Assembly: GCA_964007475.1 (NCBI GenBank)
Contig: OZ023275.1
Location: forward strand, 20,501,829 to 20,565,828
Length of the DNA stretch: 64,000 nt
Source of the DNA: Hybos culiciformis
Lineage: Eukaryota; Arthropoda; Insecta; Diptera; Hybotidae
Direction of reading: 5' to 3'
Below, in pieces: positions 42,701 through 56,700 of this stretch (position 1 is its first letter; each line of letters opens with the position of its first letter). Under the pieces are notes generated by a model. The model searched no databases. It was given only the letters and a program-made list of their open reading frames with translations, and was not told where the DNA came from. Position numbers and translations under genes: made by a program.

Positions 42701-45700
42701 TAAAGTCATTAGGAGTGTGTATAGATATCTAAAATATGAATTGAATTTTTTTTTTTTTTTTTTTATTCTTTTTTAAATTACTAAATTTATTTTCCCTCAT
42801 AAATGTATAATATACCATGCTATTTAATATTTAATTGTTATCATAATTTAAAATGCGATGGAAAACAACTTAATTCTATGTATAATAACTCTGCTAATGA
42901 ATCTTAAGTTTTCTTTATTATTTTATTGCTGAATAAAAAGTTGCATTCACGAATTATTCACCTAAAATATTATTCAAAAATATTCATTTGTGTATGAATA
43001 TAGGAATATAAAAAAAAAAAAAAACATTTTCTACGTAATTAAATTTAATTTTTTTTAAATATACATAACAATAATTATCTTAAATTTAAAAAGTGTTACC
43101 CATTTACATTTTTTTTTTAATATATTTATTACACATGTACCTACATTTGTACATTTGTAATAATTCAAACTTCCTGAAAAGTTTATGAGGCATGTTGATT
43201 TAAAATTAGAGTTATGGCATTCGAATATTATGATCTACATAATATAATTAATTATGTATTTAAAAAAAATTAAATTTTTATATTACTCTCTGAAAAAAAA
43301 AAAACTAAAATTTTTTATTACTTTGGAATAAATTTAATAATTATTTAGAAATGAATTTAAGATAATCTTTCTTATTTTGTATATTGCATATTATAGACTA
43401 ACAAAAAGTTCAGCTTAGAGAGAGAGATCCTTTATAGTTTATACAACTTCTTTAAAGATTAATATTTTTTTATTTAAAAATTGAGAATTAAATTATTTTC
43501 TAAAAGTTAAACATTTTTAGCCATTGAATGACTCGTTGCAACATTAAACGGCCTTACACACGTTCTACTCATGCACTTAACATTTTTTCCAATTACTATT
43601 TTAGTGTTTTTTAATAAAATTATTAGACCAACTTATTACATCAATTTTTATTTTTAATATGAATACACAGGTGATACGCGTCTAACAAAGGGTTAAACCA
43701 AAAAATTAATTAATTTTTTGAAAAGCAATACCTTAATTTATATTAAATGAAATTATTAAATTTTATTGCATATTTTTATAAATAAATTGTAAAACTTTAT
43801 ATTATGTAATAATTAGAACAACTGGATAGTGCATAAATTTCAAATTAGCCATTTACAATCGTAAAAAATTAAAAGCTCAAAATATAATAGTAACACAACA
43901 GAGCTTATTGTTTGCGCGTTCGTTATATGTATGTATACGGTTAATTCTTTGCAATTATTATTAAACAATCAGGTAGCACTTCGCGTTAATATTAAATATT
44001 TTGTTATAATATTAAAAAAGTATCATTTTCTATAATTTTCTAATTTACATTAACAATAACGAAATTTAGACTCATTGAATATATAAAATTAAACAACTCT
44101 GTTAAACTGTCGGCATTCAGAAGAATGTTGTGCGATGGATCTTAAAAAAATTAAACCAAACCATTTAAAATAGTTATAATATTCATCATATTTCCAACCT
44201 AGTGGAAAAAAACCAGTTATTTCAAATATATCAGAAATTCAAACAAAAAGTTTAACCAAAGAAAGTTAATAAAATAATTCTATTGATGCTTAGTTAAATT
44301 GTTAACTTCCATACAGGCATTAGCATGAAACGCTGTTCATTTTGATCTGAAAATTAAAAATTCCCTAACATCTTACTAGGTCCACCCTAAATTATTTGTC
44401 TAGTTAAAATACCTAGTGCGCATTTGGATACATTTATCATATTTTCTTTATTCAAGAAAAATAAAATATATGAAATATTTTCATTTAAAATTTTCTCATA
44501 CAAAAAAAAAAAATTATAAATATTTTCATTAAATAAAAAAAAAAATTAAAATAGAGTGTATTTAGTTTTATTAATGATTAAAAAAAAATATGCATATATG
44601 TATTCAACAACTAAAAAAAAAAAATGTAATGAAAAGTGAGAGGCTCGTTTTGTGATTAACCTAGCGGAACCAAAGTATCCATAAGATATGAATTAAATTA
44701 AAAAAAAAAAATCGTTAAACAATAATAATATACTTAAAATTTTTTTAATGCTATTTTTGTTTTGCATAATTTAGAAAAAAAAAAACTTAATAAGTTAATA
44801 TTAATTAGAAGTCGTGAAAAAAAAAATTTTTATTTTTTATCTTTGTTTCATTTTCAATTTCACGGATAATTATTTTCAACTTTTGAGATTTTTAAAATCT
44901 GCTTTTACACCCTTTAGGATTAAAAAAAACACACACACTCTCTATTAGATTAAAATTACTTCATTAAAAGTATTTTAATATTAAGATTTAAATTCAATTC
45001 TAAATGAATCCTGGATAATAATTAGGTTTCTTAAAAGCAGTATTTTATTTTATTATATATTAATACGAACAATGATTATTGAAAATGTATAAAATGTCAA
45101 AAGTTATGTACATATGTTATGTACTATGTATAAACAAAATATTTTTAATTTATTTTGCTCAAGTCAATAATTTGATTTTAGACCTGTAAGTTGTACATCA
45201 TATCAACAGTAATTTTATTTTAACATAAGAACAATTATCTCGTCTTTTTTTATTTAGATAATATGCGGAATCAATTATTCAGAAGGAAGTTTGTAGAAAT
45301 AAGTCTTTCCTATGTTCAATATAATTTTATTGAATTTAAAATTTCGAATCTAGTTAAAGAATAAACTCATTCCAGGTTATAGTTTGTCACAAAACTTTTG
45401 AATACCTTGAAGTATAGATAAGGATCAAGACTTCACTTATTTTGCTATGATTTATTGGTAGTACTATAATCCTTATTGATTTAAAATTGATGACATAATA
45501 ACTTAGAACTTTATATCATAATCTACATCAACCTTCGAATTCTATCTTTAATGAACTTAGAAAAAAACACAACCTATTAAAACAAAATATTATTATATTT
45601 TATATAGGCCTACCCTCCGTTTCCTCCCACTTCCCGTAAACCGAATGCATTGTCACCGACTACCAGTCGTTGTTCAAAATTTCATCTGACGAAAGTTGAT

Positions 45701-48700
45701 CAATTTTCACTTCCTAAATTTGGAGACAAACATTCAATCAACGCGATCAAGTTAATATAAAATATTTGAAAAGAAAGCATAATAATTACTCAATTTGCCA
45801 CAAAATGTATCAAATTAAAAAAAAAATTTTCTTTTTATTTAAAAGCTAAGATCTGTGTTCTATTAACAAACCTAATTAAAATAAAGCCAAACACGAAATA
45901 ACTCATAATAATATCATGTAATCAGAAAAATAACTACATGTAATTTTTTTCTTGTCTTGAACAAATAAAATGCCTAAAAACATAACGTAAAAGCATTATA
46001 ATATGGGCTAAACCGTACATATATGAGCATCATAAATAAATTTTATCGATAAAATGTTCTTATAATAAATAAAATAACATAATTTGATTTTACTATAAAT
46101 TTTATTGTCTTTACAAGAAGCATAAAAATAATATTATATACATTTAAACATTTTATAAAAAAAATACTAATTTAAATTTTTTTTTTGTTCTTCCAGGTGG
46201 TCCTCTCGGCCTGCTCTTCATATTTCCAGAGCTTATTTTTGGACCACCCCGAAAAGCATCCAATTGTGATATTAAAAGACGTTCGTTTCTCTGAATTACA
46301 AACTTTGGTTGACTTCATGTATAAAGGCGAGGTGAATGTGCAATATTGTCAGTTATCTGCTTTATTAAAAACAGCAGAATCGTTAAAGGTATTATTTTTA
46401 TATTCTTATTATTTATTAATGTTACTATTCTTATGATTAGATTTAGAGTTGATTTAAATATTTAGCAGTTTTTTGAAGGCAATTAATGGAAGTTTATAAG
46501 TAATTTCAAAGTCAAATGGCATAACAATGTATCAATGTATAGATATTTTGAAGAGAAGATCTTTTTCACGTCAATTTATTTTCTTGGCTCAAACATCCAA
46601 ACCTTTAAATTAAAAAAAATAATGAATACGACTTTATATATCGGTTATTTATAAATAACATAATGACCTTACATTTTAGGTCAAAGGATTAGCAGAAATG
46701 ACAAATCAGAGCGCAGCACTAAGAGAGCCAGAACGAGAACCAGATCGTTTGCGACCTCATTCTCAACCAACTACAATATCATCTAAATCGTGTGATCCAC
46801 CAACATTAATGGATACTACAACACATCATAGTAGTACAATTACAAGTGGTTTTAGTACAAATAATAATAGTAATAATAATAATATTAACCAACAAAATAC
46901 TTTACAACAACAGCAGCAACAACAACAACTTAGTTCGAATAATTTAAGTACTTTATTGCTGAAACGCGAAAGTGATCGGTGTAGTCCTTCGCCACCAAAA
47001 CGATTACATAGGTCGTCTCCTTTACCTTTAGATTTATATCAAAGAAGGTGTCCTAGTAATAATAGTTGCAGAAGAGAAAATCTTGAGCATGAATCTACTG
47101 GTGGTTCAGCACGAACATCGACTCCCACAAGGAGAGCTCCGTCAGCCCACACGAATAACAGTGATGACCAGTCATCACCAAGAGCTGTTGAAGATAGCTT
47201 AATTCATCAAGCAGCAAAAAGTTCCAACGATGATAATGATGATGATGAAAGAAGTAAAAACGATGTTGTTGTAAATATGACCATGAATCCTAGTAGTTCA
47301 GCTATGGGGCTTGCAACTGGCAGCAATATTAGTGGTAGCAGTGGTCCTCCACTTTTGCAAACGGTAGTTGTTCCTCCAAATAATTTATCCAGCTCATCAT
47401 TGCTACATTCAACAGAGAGACCTCCGTCACGTAGTGGTCTTGGTGGAGGAAATAGTGTTAGCAATATTTCCGGTATCAGCGGTAGCCAATTAACGCACAC
47501 AGCTACAAGTAGCGATATTAATAGCCCCAATCGATCATCAGAACCAGTTGCAGGACCATCTGGTCTTGGACCTGTCCAATCAGTGCCATTGGTTTGTATT
47601 AAATAATTTGCTTATTAAAGTTTGCTTTATAATTGATATAAATATTTATTTAGTGTTTTGGTTAAGAATATTCTTAAACTAATTTTCAGACTTTGTTATA
47701 ATTTAAGTTGTTTAAAGTTTACGGAAACTTTAATAGAAGAGACATAAATCATGAATCAATAAGTGATAGAAACTACTAATACTTTTATGTATCTTATGTA
47801 TTTTTTTTATTCCAATAAAAGCCATGGACAGATCTATTAGAAGTTTTGATAGTTTTTTCAAGCTCCAATAATTTTAATTTATATTACTTTTTTCTAAATA
47901 CTATTCATTTTACACAACCGGAACGAACCAAGTTTGGACCAAGCTCAAGAACATAAAAAAAAAAGAATTTCCTGAGTGCGTCTAAAGTAACATAAAAAGT
48001 AGTAATTAAGGCTTCTTAAAAATTAGATAGATTAGATTTTACTTTATTTTTCAATGCCATAATTACTGATTTATCAATTAAATTTCAGTTTAAAATTTAT
48101 CTTTTAAAAGTATCAAAATTTCACAAAAAAATAACTTATTCTCTCTTTTTTATTAAATTTGAATTTATATCAATTCGTCGTCGAACTTAAATTATATAAA
48201 ATTACTATACTAATGATTTAACTATGGTTTTCCCTAATTACAATGATGCCACATTGAGTTTTCTTTCTATAAAATTTTACTACAAAAATATTCTTGATAA
48301 AGCTTTGATTTTATTTTTAATTTTTTTTTGCAATATTTTTTTTTATTCTTCTGTTATTTTCTATAATTTCAGTCTTTAAAAAAAGAAATTGATTGGGATC
48401 GTAATGATGATAAAAGTACATGTGAAACCACTTTAGATTATCGCCATTCACATGATTCGGTAAGTTTGAAAACAAAACAAAAAATAATCTCATATTTTTC
48501 TAATATGTGTATACGAGTATTATATAAATGTTAATTAGCTGTAAGTCATATTTTTTTGTTTTTAATCTTAAAAAAAGCTTTAAGAAGAATCTATATTATA
48601 TATATAAAACTTAATTTTGCATGATAGCATAAAAAATTTTCATGATTTGCATGTTTAAATTTTTGTATCGAACACTGAATTTATTAATTTGTTTCGTTCG

Positions 48701-51700
48701 TTGCAATAAATTTTATAAAAAATATACATAGATAATTTTTATTTAAATTAATCCCTCTGGGGTGTTAAAGAAACTGTTCAACTCCTAAAATAAAACAATT
48801 TTATTTTTTAAATAGTTTCGTTCACATTAAATTACGTTTAGTCTATAAGTTCCATAAAAGATGGCAACTGGAATTTTGTTTTGGTAAATTTAAATAAAAA
48901 ATCATTTAATTATTTAAATAAAAACTTTTTTGATTTGATTTTAGTTGATATCAAATTATTTAATGTAGAGAATTTTTTTTTTTTTTTATTATGTTTCTCC
49001 CCTTTTAGAGCTGTTGAACATTCAAATACCAAAAAAAATTTAGATTTGGTTCAAAACGAATTTAAGTATCTATCGAAAATCTGACGACGTACTGAAAACG
49101 ACAAAGTACAAATTTGGGCTAACAAGTTCTATTTCATATATATGCAATATTATCTACGAAATTAAACCAAATCGCGTTACAGGATCTATAAAGAGTCTTA
49201 ATTTGATTAAATTCATCAGTATAATAAATTCAATCAAAAAAATTATTAAATATTAATTTTTAAAATTCAAAAGAAAAAGTTTATTTGCGCAAACTTCAAC
49301 AATTTTTTTATGATATTACATAATCTAAATCATATACATACAGGTATACATACTATTCCTACTATGAAATTTACAGAAATTAAAAAACAAAAAAAAATTA
49401 AAGTCATCAAGTAACGAAAAAAAAAAAAAAAGTTTATGAAGAAACAAAAAAAAAATAGAAAATGAAATTTAAGAAGACCAAATTATGCACCGACTAGATT
49501 ACTAGAAGAACAAAAAAGCAAAGAAAATTCTTTATTTTTCCTAAAATACAGTTTATTGGTTGGTCTATCAAATCATTGAATACTTTTAATCCGATTTACG
49601 ATTTTTCCAATAGAAAGATAGAAAAATATTGATATATTATATAGACATTAATTCCTTTTTCAACTCGATAATAATAATTTTAAAAATTTTGAAGATAAAG
49701 AAATGTTCGTTTTAATAAAATAGACCGCACAAAACTACCATGTATGTATTAAAAAAAAATTCGATGACAAAATCAATAAAAATTTTACTCAGATTCATTA
49801 CAACTTTATCGAAAATTTGTTTTTATGCTATTAAAATTTTCAGAGTATGTACATAGTTTGAAAGAATAATATTTATAGAATCCATAAAAGCTTATACTCT
49901 TTGGGATTTCTGTACTGCGAAAGACTGAACTACCATTTAGAAAAATAAATTTAAAATTATTATTATTTTGTTTTTATTAAAAATTTATGAAATGATGAAG
50001 AATGAAGAAATTCTTTGGGGTTATTATAAATTATGGCATTATTATTAATTACTACAATTGACAGTTAAAATTGACAATAATCTTATCCTTCTTTAAACTG
50101 CACAAGAAAATCATACTCATTGAATTTCATTAAAATAGAATTTAAGAAAAAGATTTCAAATTATTTTTATGATCATATTCCCCTGTATACATGTTTCTGG
50201 TAAAAATCATTATCAGTATATGAAATAAAAATGTATGTACATTATATTTTGATGTTAGATCTAAACAGGAAATTTGATTCAGTTTATATGTTAGTCATAA
50301 AACTTCGAATAAATGATGTTCGACTATTTAACTATTCCAAAAATATTCTTATACATTTATATAGGAAAAGATCCCAACGAGTGATTTGTATTTAGCTGCA
50401 TAATAAAAGTATATTATACTTTTATTTTAAATGCCTCAATTAAATTTTTCGTTTTATATTGGAAAAAAAATTTCATTTTTATATAATAATCTTGTATAGT
50501 AAAACATCAATTTCATTTAACATTGATTTTAGATTGATATTTAATATTAGTAATATCAAACTGCCTTGTTCTCAAGAAAACTCTTATAATTATTATAATT
50601 ATTATTTGTTACAGTATTATTTTCAAGATCCTGGGACCTTTAATTAGACTGATAATGAAAATATTCTAGTTATATTATTTATATGGTCCAATATCTGGAT
50701 TATATCATATCTAACAAAAATATTAAAACCAAAATGAAACCTAAAACTCGGTGAAACTTCAAAATGCAGCAAAAAGATTGTTGCCAAAACTGAGTTATGT
50801 GCTTAAAGTTTTGAAAAGATTGTTGAATAAACTTCTGAAACTTTTATATTGAATATTGATGTTCTTCACATCCGCAGATTTACATTAAGAAGGAACATTT
50901 AGAGCTATTTTTTCTTGCTGTGACAAATAGTAATTCTAACTAAAGTCATCCACTAGTTCGATTTGATCTACATAACATAATTAATATTAGGAAATATAGA
51001 GAAATTATAGTTATAACAGATATCTTTTTTTTCTTCAGTATGTTCAATACCAATAGTTTCTATAATTTGAAAATTTTTTACTTACAATGTTTTAATTCTA
51101 TACTTTTTGTAAAAAAAAAAAAAAATATTTCAGAAACGAAAAGAAAATTCTGTAGGAAAAGTAAAAAAAAAAAAAAATGAAAAAAGAAAAATTGAGTTCT
51201 CTGAAGACAGTTGAAGGAACTTTTTATAATGCACACACAAAAATTTTCTGTAAGTGCAGTCTATTTCTTTACTTTTTTTTTTGTGAAAATGTATTCAATT
51301 TCGTTTTTATCCTTTTTTTGGTAAATAAAAATATTATAAGAACACGAAAAATGTTTTAAGCTTTAATCTGAGGCCATTTTAAAAGAACGAATAATTTCAC
51401 AAGGGAAGAGTAATAATTTTTTTGCTTTTATTATTTTGTGTATTTTTTTTTTGTAGAATGAAAGGTTATTGAACGGAATAGAATCATTTTAATTTTTGGC
51501 AATTTTATTTTTTTTTTTTGTAAGGTGCATGTTATAAAGTCATAAGGTTTCATTAAATTTTTTCAGTCTTTATATAGTCTGACTGGAACAAGCAAATATT
51601 TTTCTTGAGAAAATCATAGAAAATAAAATCAACAACATTGAAAAATAAAAAATTAAATTTTATGAATTTGACTCTTTAATAAATTTTTTAAAGTTATTGA

Positions 51701-53687
51701 TTTTCTATTTTATTTTGACTAATTTGTTCAGTTTTAGGTTTGAGTTCTTTGTTAAACTCTTGAAATAGTTGGTATTAAAAAAAATATATATGTATATACC
51801 ATGAACAAACAGACATTTCCTTATCGATATACATATTTCACAATAATATATAAAATACTTATACTTATTTACGTATAACATGCATAATAAAAATATAAAA
51901 CCTGTAAAATAAATTTAATATTATAAGTACTTTTATACCTATACATAGTTTCGTATAGTTCCTTTACTTTTGCTTTTTAAATTGTTGTGATTATGAACTT
52001 TAAAAAACAATTTATTGCTATCCTAAATGGATTTTCACGATATTCACAAACAAAAAAGCATTTTTTTCATATTTCTTACATAAATAGTAAAAATTTAAGT
52101 GTAAAATCGGCTCTATAAAGAAGAATCAAACATTATCGTATCGAATAGCCTTTTCCGACCTGAAATTTAAATATGATCACAATTTGATGAAAATTGGTGA
52201 ACCTAATCCTTACAGCTCAAAGAAGCCCAAGAAAAAATTGTAAAAAGGATACTCACTTTGGTGTTGCATCGGCATTTAATTCTAGAATTTCTTTACCGCC
52301 CCATATTAGAGTAAAGGAAAATAAACGCACTTTCGATGCATGTAGGATTTAATAAATAAAAACCACGCTTAAAAACTAAACTCACAAACGTGTACTATAG
52401 GTCGGAAAGGGATAAATTCAACCATGAAATTTACTATAAATTGCTTTAAAATATTTTTGAATTTTTTCGACCTCCTGTCGTCGCTGGAGACCATCCTTTT
52501 ATTTTACCGCCCCGTATTAGAGTAAAGGAAAATAAACGCACTTTCGATGCATGTAGGATTTAATAAATAAAAACCACGCTTAAAAACTAAACTCACAAAC
52601 GTGTACAATATAGGTCGGGAAGGGATAAATTCAACCATGAAATTTACTATAAATTGCTATTAAAATATTTTTGAATTATTTCGACCTCCTGTCGTCGCTG
52701 GAGACCTATCATTGACAATTATTATGGACAATTTAATTTTTACATTAAACTGTTTACATAATTATTTGATTTATAAATTGATTGAAAAATTTCCTGCTGT
52801 CTGTGTTTCTAGTCTATGTTACATCTCATCAGAGCTCTCAACGTTTAGCATATCTCCTTATTCCTTGTTCGCACATAAAAATATTTCCACAAAAAAAAAC
52901 GTGGAAATTTCCACTTTTTTGTCTACTTCTAAAACTACCTTTAGAAGTGGAAATAGTTTGAAACAATAAACTTTCCGGAAAAAAAAAACAAATTTCCACC
53001 TTTTTTTCGGAAATAGTTTTAAGTACGAACTATGTTTTATTTCCATTTAAGTAATTCAATACTTTTTTTTATTTTTAAGAAATTTGTTTTATTATTATTG
53101 TTTATCTTTTTTTAATTTTTTATTAAAAAAAATAAAAAAAAATGTTTTATCATAGTTTTTCTTCATTATTTTTTTCTTTTTAATACGAAATAAAGTTTAG
53201 TTGAATCAAGCGAATTAAAATTCAAAAATTTATATCAGTGCGCTTATAATTGTCGCATAACATTTAGTTTTATTTTTCGAAGTCTATTATTTTCAAATCT
53301 ATTTAATCTGATAGTAAGTATATTTCCTAATTGATATTATAATTCTAAATTAAATATGTCGTATCATATCTATATCTTCAAAATTTACTCTCTTCGAGTC
53401 ATAAAGATTAGATAAAATTTATATGAGGAGGGACATATACATAATATTAGCCATATATATTATTATTAAATATCAAGTATATTTCGGAATATTAAGATAT
53501 ATAGATAGGAATTTAAAATTTAAATTTAAACTATAAAAAGATTTACTATTATGTTTTTTTTAAATTCATTTGAATAATATCATCATCTATGTTGTATATT
53601 TGTATCTATACATATATAATATAAAAATTTAAATAAAAATGAACACATCATCTACAAAATTAAAGATGTACATATTATATGAACCTA

Positions 53688-53733
<46 letters not shown>

Positions 53734-56700
53734 ATACCTACGTAGGTATATATATACGTACATTATTTTGTGATATTTTAATTAATCTGCAAACGCATCC
53801 ATAGACCTAGGAAAGCAAAAAAAAATAAAAATTCAAATGATTCTAAATGAAATATTCAAAACAAAAAAAATTGTATAAAAATGATGATGATGATAAAATT
53901 CAAAAAACAATTTTTTTTTTTTTTTCGTCTTTTTCAATCCTTTTATTTTATTTTTGAGAATATTATTTTTTTAACATAAATTTGAACTATGTGTGTGCGA
54001 AAAACGCCCTTAAGTAGTTTTTTTTTTTTAACATTTTTGCACAATTCTGATGAAAGGTGTATTGAATATTTAAATAACTTATAGTGAATGCGAAAATGTC
54101 CAAAAATAGTCATCTAATCTAGATTTATCGGTGAACTTAGAAATTTTATTGATGTTTATAAAATTATAGTTTTTCGAAAGAAGGTAGACCTTTATAAATT
54201 CGAAAAGTATAATTGGTATTCTGTATAATATTTAAATAAAAAATGTATGAAAATCATTCGAATTTATAACCATCTTTACAAGGACAGGATTTCAATCTTG
54301 GAAAAAAACAAGAAAAAAAAGTGTTCTTTGAACAAATGGTCATAAACAGTTTACTCTTAATGAACGAGTTCAATTAGAAAAATACGGATAAAAAAAGCTT
54401 TACAAAATAAAATGTATCTTAAATTTTCTTTTTGTTCGGAAAAAAAAACAATCTTAAAGATGTTTAGGAATAACATCGACAATATTTTCAAACCTAAAAT
54501 TATAATTAAGAAATTTTGCCAATAATCTTGACTTTTAAGAAGAAAAAAAAACAAAATAATATAGTTGAATAGTTAGTTTCTTTTAATAGATCTCACTTCA
54601 ATCTCAGTACTTTACGTAACTTTTTTAATTTTGTATTATTTTTATTTTATTTTTTATATATTTTTTTTTTTTAATTTTTTACGAAAGAACGTACAAACAA
54701 ATGAATAATATTTTTTAGTCAAAAAACTCGTCGTGTACATATATTTATATAATTTCTGAATTTTTTTTTTTATTATTTATTTTGAGACGAAAAAAAAAAA
54801 TATAGAATTTTGTCTAAATGCACATGGTTCTCTCATTCCATACAGGACAAACATAAATTGGCTTTAATGTTGATTTGGGCTTCAAAGTTTTCAATATAAA
54901 TAGGTGGCATGTAGATATTTTTACCCCTGACCACTTTAAATTTTTTTTTATATATAAAAAATAAAATAAAAGTGAAGCACAAAACAAAAATCTAAAAGAG
55001 TGCAGACAAAAAATATTATTTTTGATTCTATTTTATTGTTTTTGCACATATCCTGAAAAATTAATATATCGCAGCCGTTATTTTATTTTTATTTTTTTTT
55101 TATGAAAAATACAAAAAAAAATAAAGTGATATGTTTTTATTAAAAATCTTAAATTATTGAAATACAAGTATATGTACATATACAATATATACATACATTA
55201 TATATAGATATATTTTTATTTTCAAAATGTGAAATAAATAAAAAAAAAAGATTAATTACTTTTTAATTAGCAGCAAAAAATTTATTCCCGTAGACAAAAA
55301 AAATAAAAATAAAACTCACAGTTCTAATTATGAAATTTGTTTTTTCTAAAAATTATTTTCATATTTCTGTATTTTATTTTTTTTTTTTAATTTTTTAGAC
55401 AGCATCAAAAATGAATTTATGAAAACATATTAAATTTTTATGCGTACCCACAGGAAATTTGTTCGATTATAATCTTTATATTTTATCTATATATATCTTT
55501 ATATGATTATTATATTCCTTTTCAAATACACTTACATCAGATTGCATACATTTTTATTAATTTCATTCACTTTAATAATATCATTATTAATTATAATATA
55601 CTGATATTGATACTTATAGATATAGTTATAGTTGATTGTTTGCGTCTACCCAATAATGGAATCCAAAAAATTTGCTGATATTATTTAATACTTTTAAAAT
55701 AAAAATATTTGATTCATAATCAAGTTGAAATATTGTATATTAGTGGAAATTTTGAAATCAATACTTGTATTTAAGATTTAGATTAATAATAAAATAACAT
55801 ATAAAATAATTTCTCAAGTTTATATTCCTATTATGTAAGTTTAGGTTTATATTCATAATTTAAGCTTAAAATTTCTTCAATTTTATATATTATATTCACA
55901 CCATTTATAAGTAATCTTTATACATACTTTTTTTTAATCACAATGATAAAATTTCAAATGCTGAAATTATATCTTCCTTCAATTTGTCTTTCACAATCAA
56001 TGGGCAATTGTACTTACTAGTACACTTCTACGAGACGTTGTAAATAGTCACCAAGCAGACTTTAGGAATTTTTTTTTTCTCAAATCATGAAAAAATTAAG
56101 TTAGATGTTAATATTGAAACCGAGTTTATACATAGTGCAGTTTATTCATTTTTAATTCTATTTCTACTAAAAAAGAACTTATTAAAATAATATTGCGATA
56201 TGATTTCAACAAAATTAATTTTTTTTAAATAAAAATCAGGAATCGAATTATAATGCCAAAAATTCCCAAATAAATTCAATTAACATAAGTATCACAATAA
56301 CAATAATACTAAGTCCATTTTAAGAATATATATATGTATATTGTATACCTAGTCCATTCAAAAATCATAAAGCTAAAGTGCGTTTCCAGCCATTATCAAA
56401 GATAACGATAAAATACTTTGGAATTTTTATTTTATGGTAAAAAAAAAACCTAAAAAAAATTAACTCTTTTATATTTATGCAATATAATCTGTTTCAATTA
56501 AATTTATTGTTCCCATAGATAAAAATTAGGTTATTTCTCATCCTATATGTATTGTATATATATGATAATATTTTTTTTTTCTAATTCTGCAGTAGAACAT
56601 TATAACAAGTATTATGTATACATTATTTTACTTAAAATTTATAGTGTGGTTATTTTATAGACTTTTCTAATATCCAAATCCATTTTTGTGAATCTACATA

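Larger units (their letters stand above)
33770..46196. other. Intron 1, last part
   Basis: About 12.4 kb of AT-rich intron ending in a pyrimidine tract and TTCCAG at 46196. It contains microsatellites (37262-37288, 40620-40672), a foldback array (40674-40852), one arm of a dispersed repeat (38158-38224) and a less AT-rich patch at about 45605-45735. No gene or RNA is supported; short open frames are compositional. Confidence 0.7.

Noticed and set aside
13931..45660. TCACCGAC repeated at about 13931, 14450 and 45652
   Set aside because: Three 8-mers in 64 kb are not enough to claim a motif; one of them is part of the start-codon context.
47207..47530. 107-codon minus-strand frame opposite exon 3
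   Set aside because: It is antisense to a well-supported exon; its Leu-rich look is the complement of Ser/Asn-rich codons.
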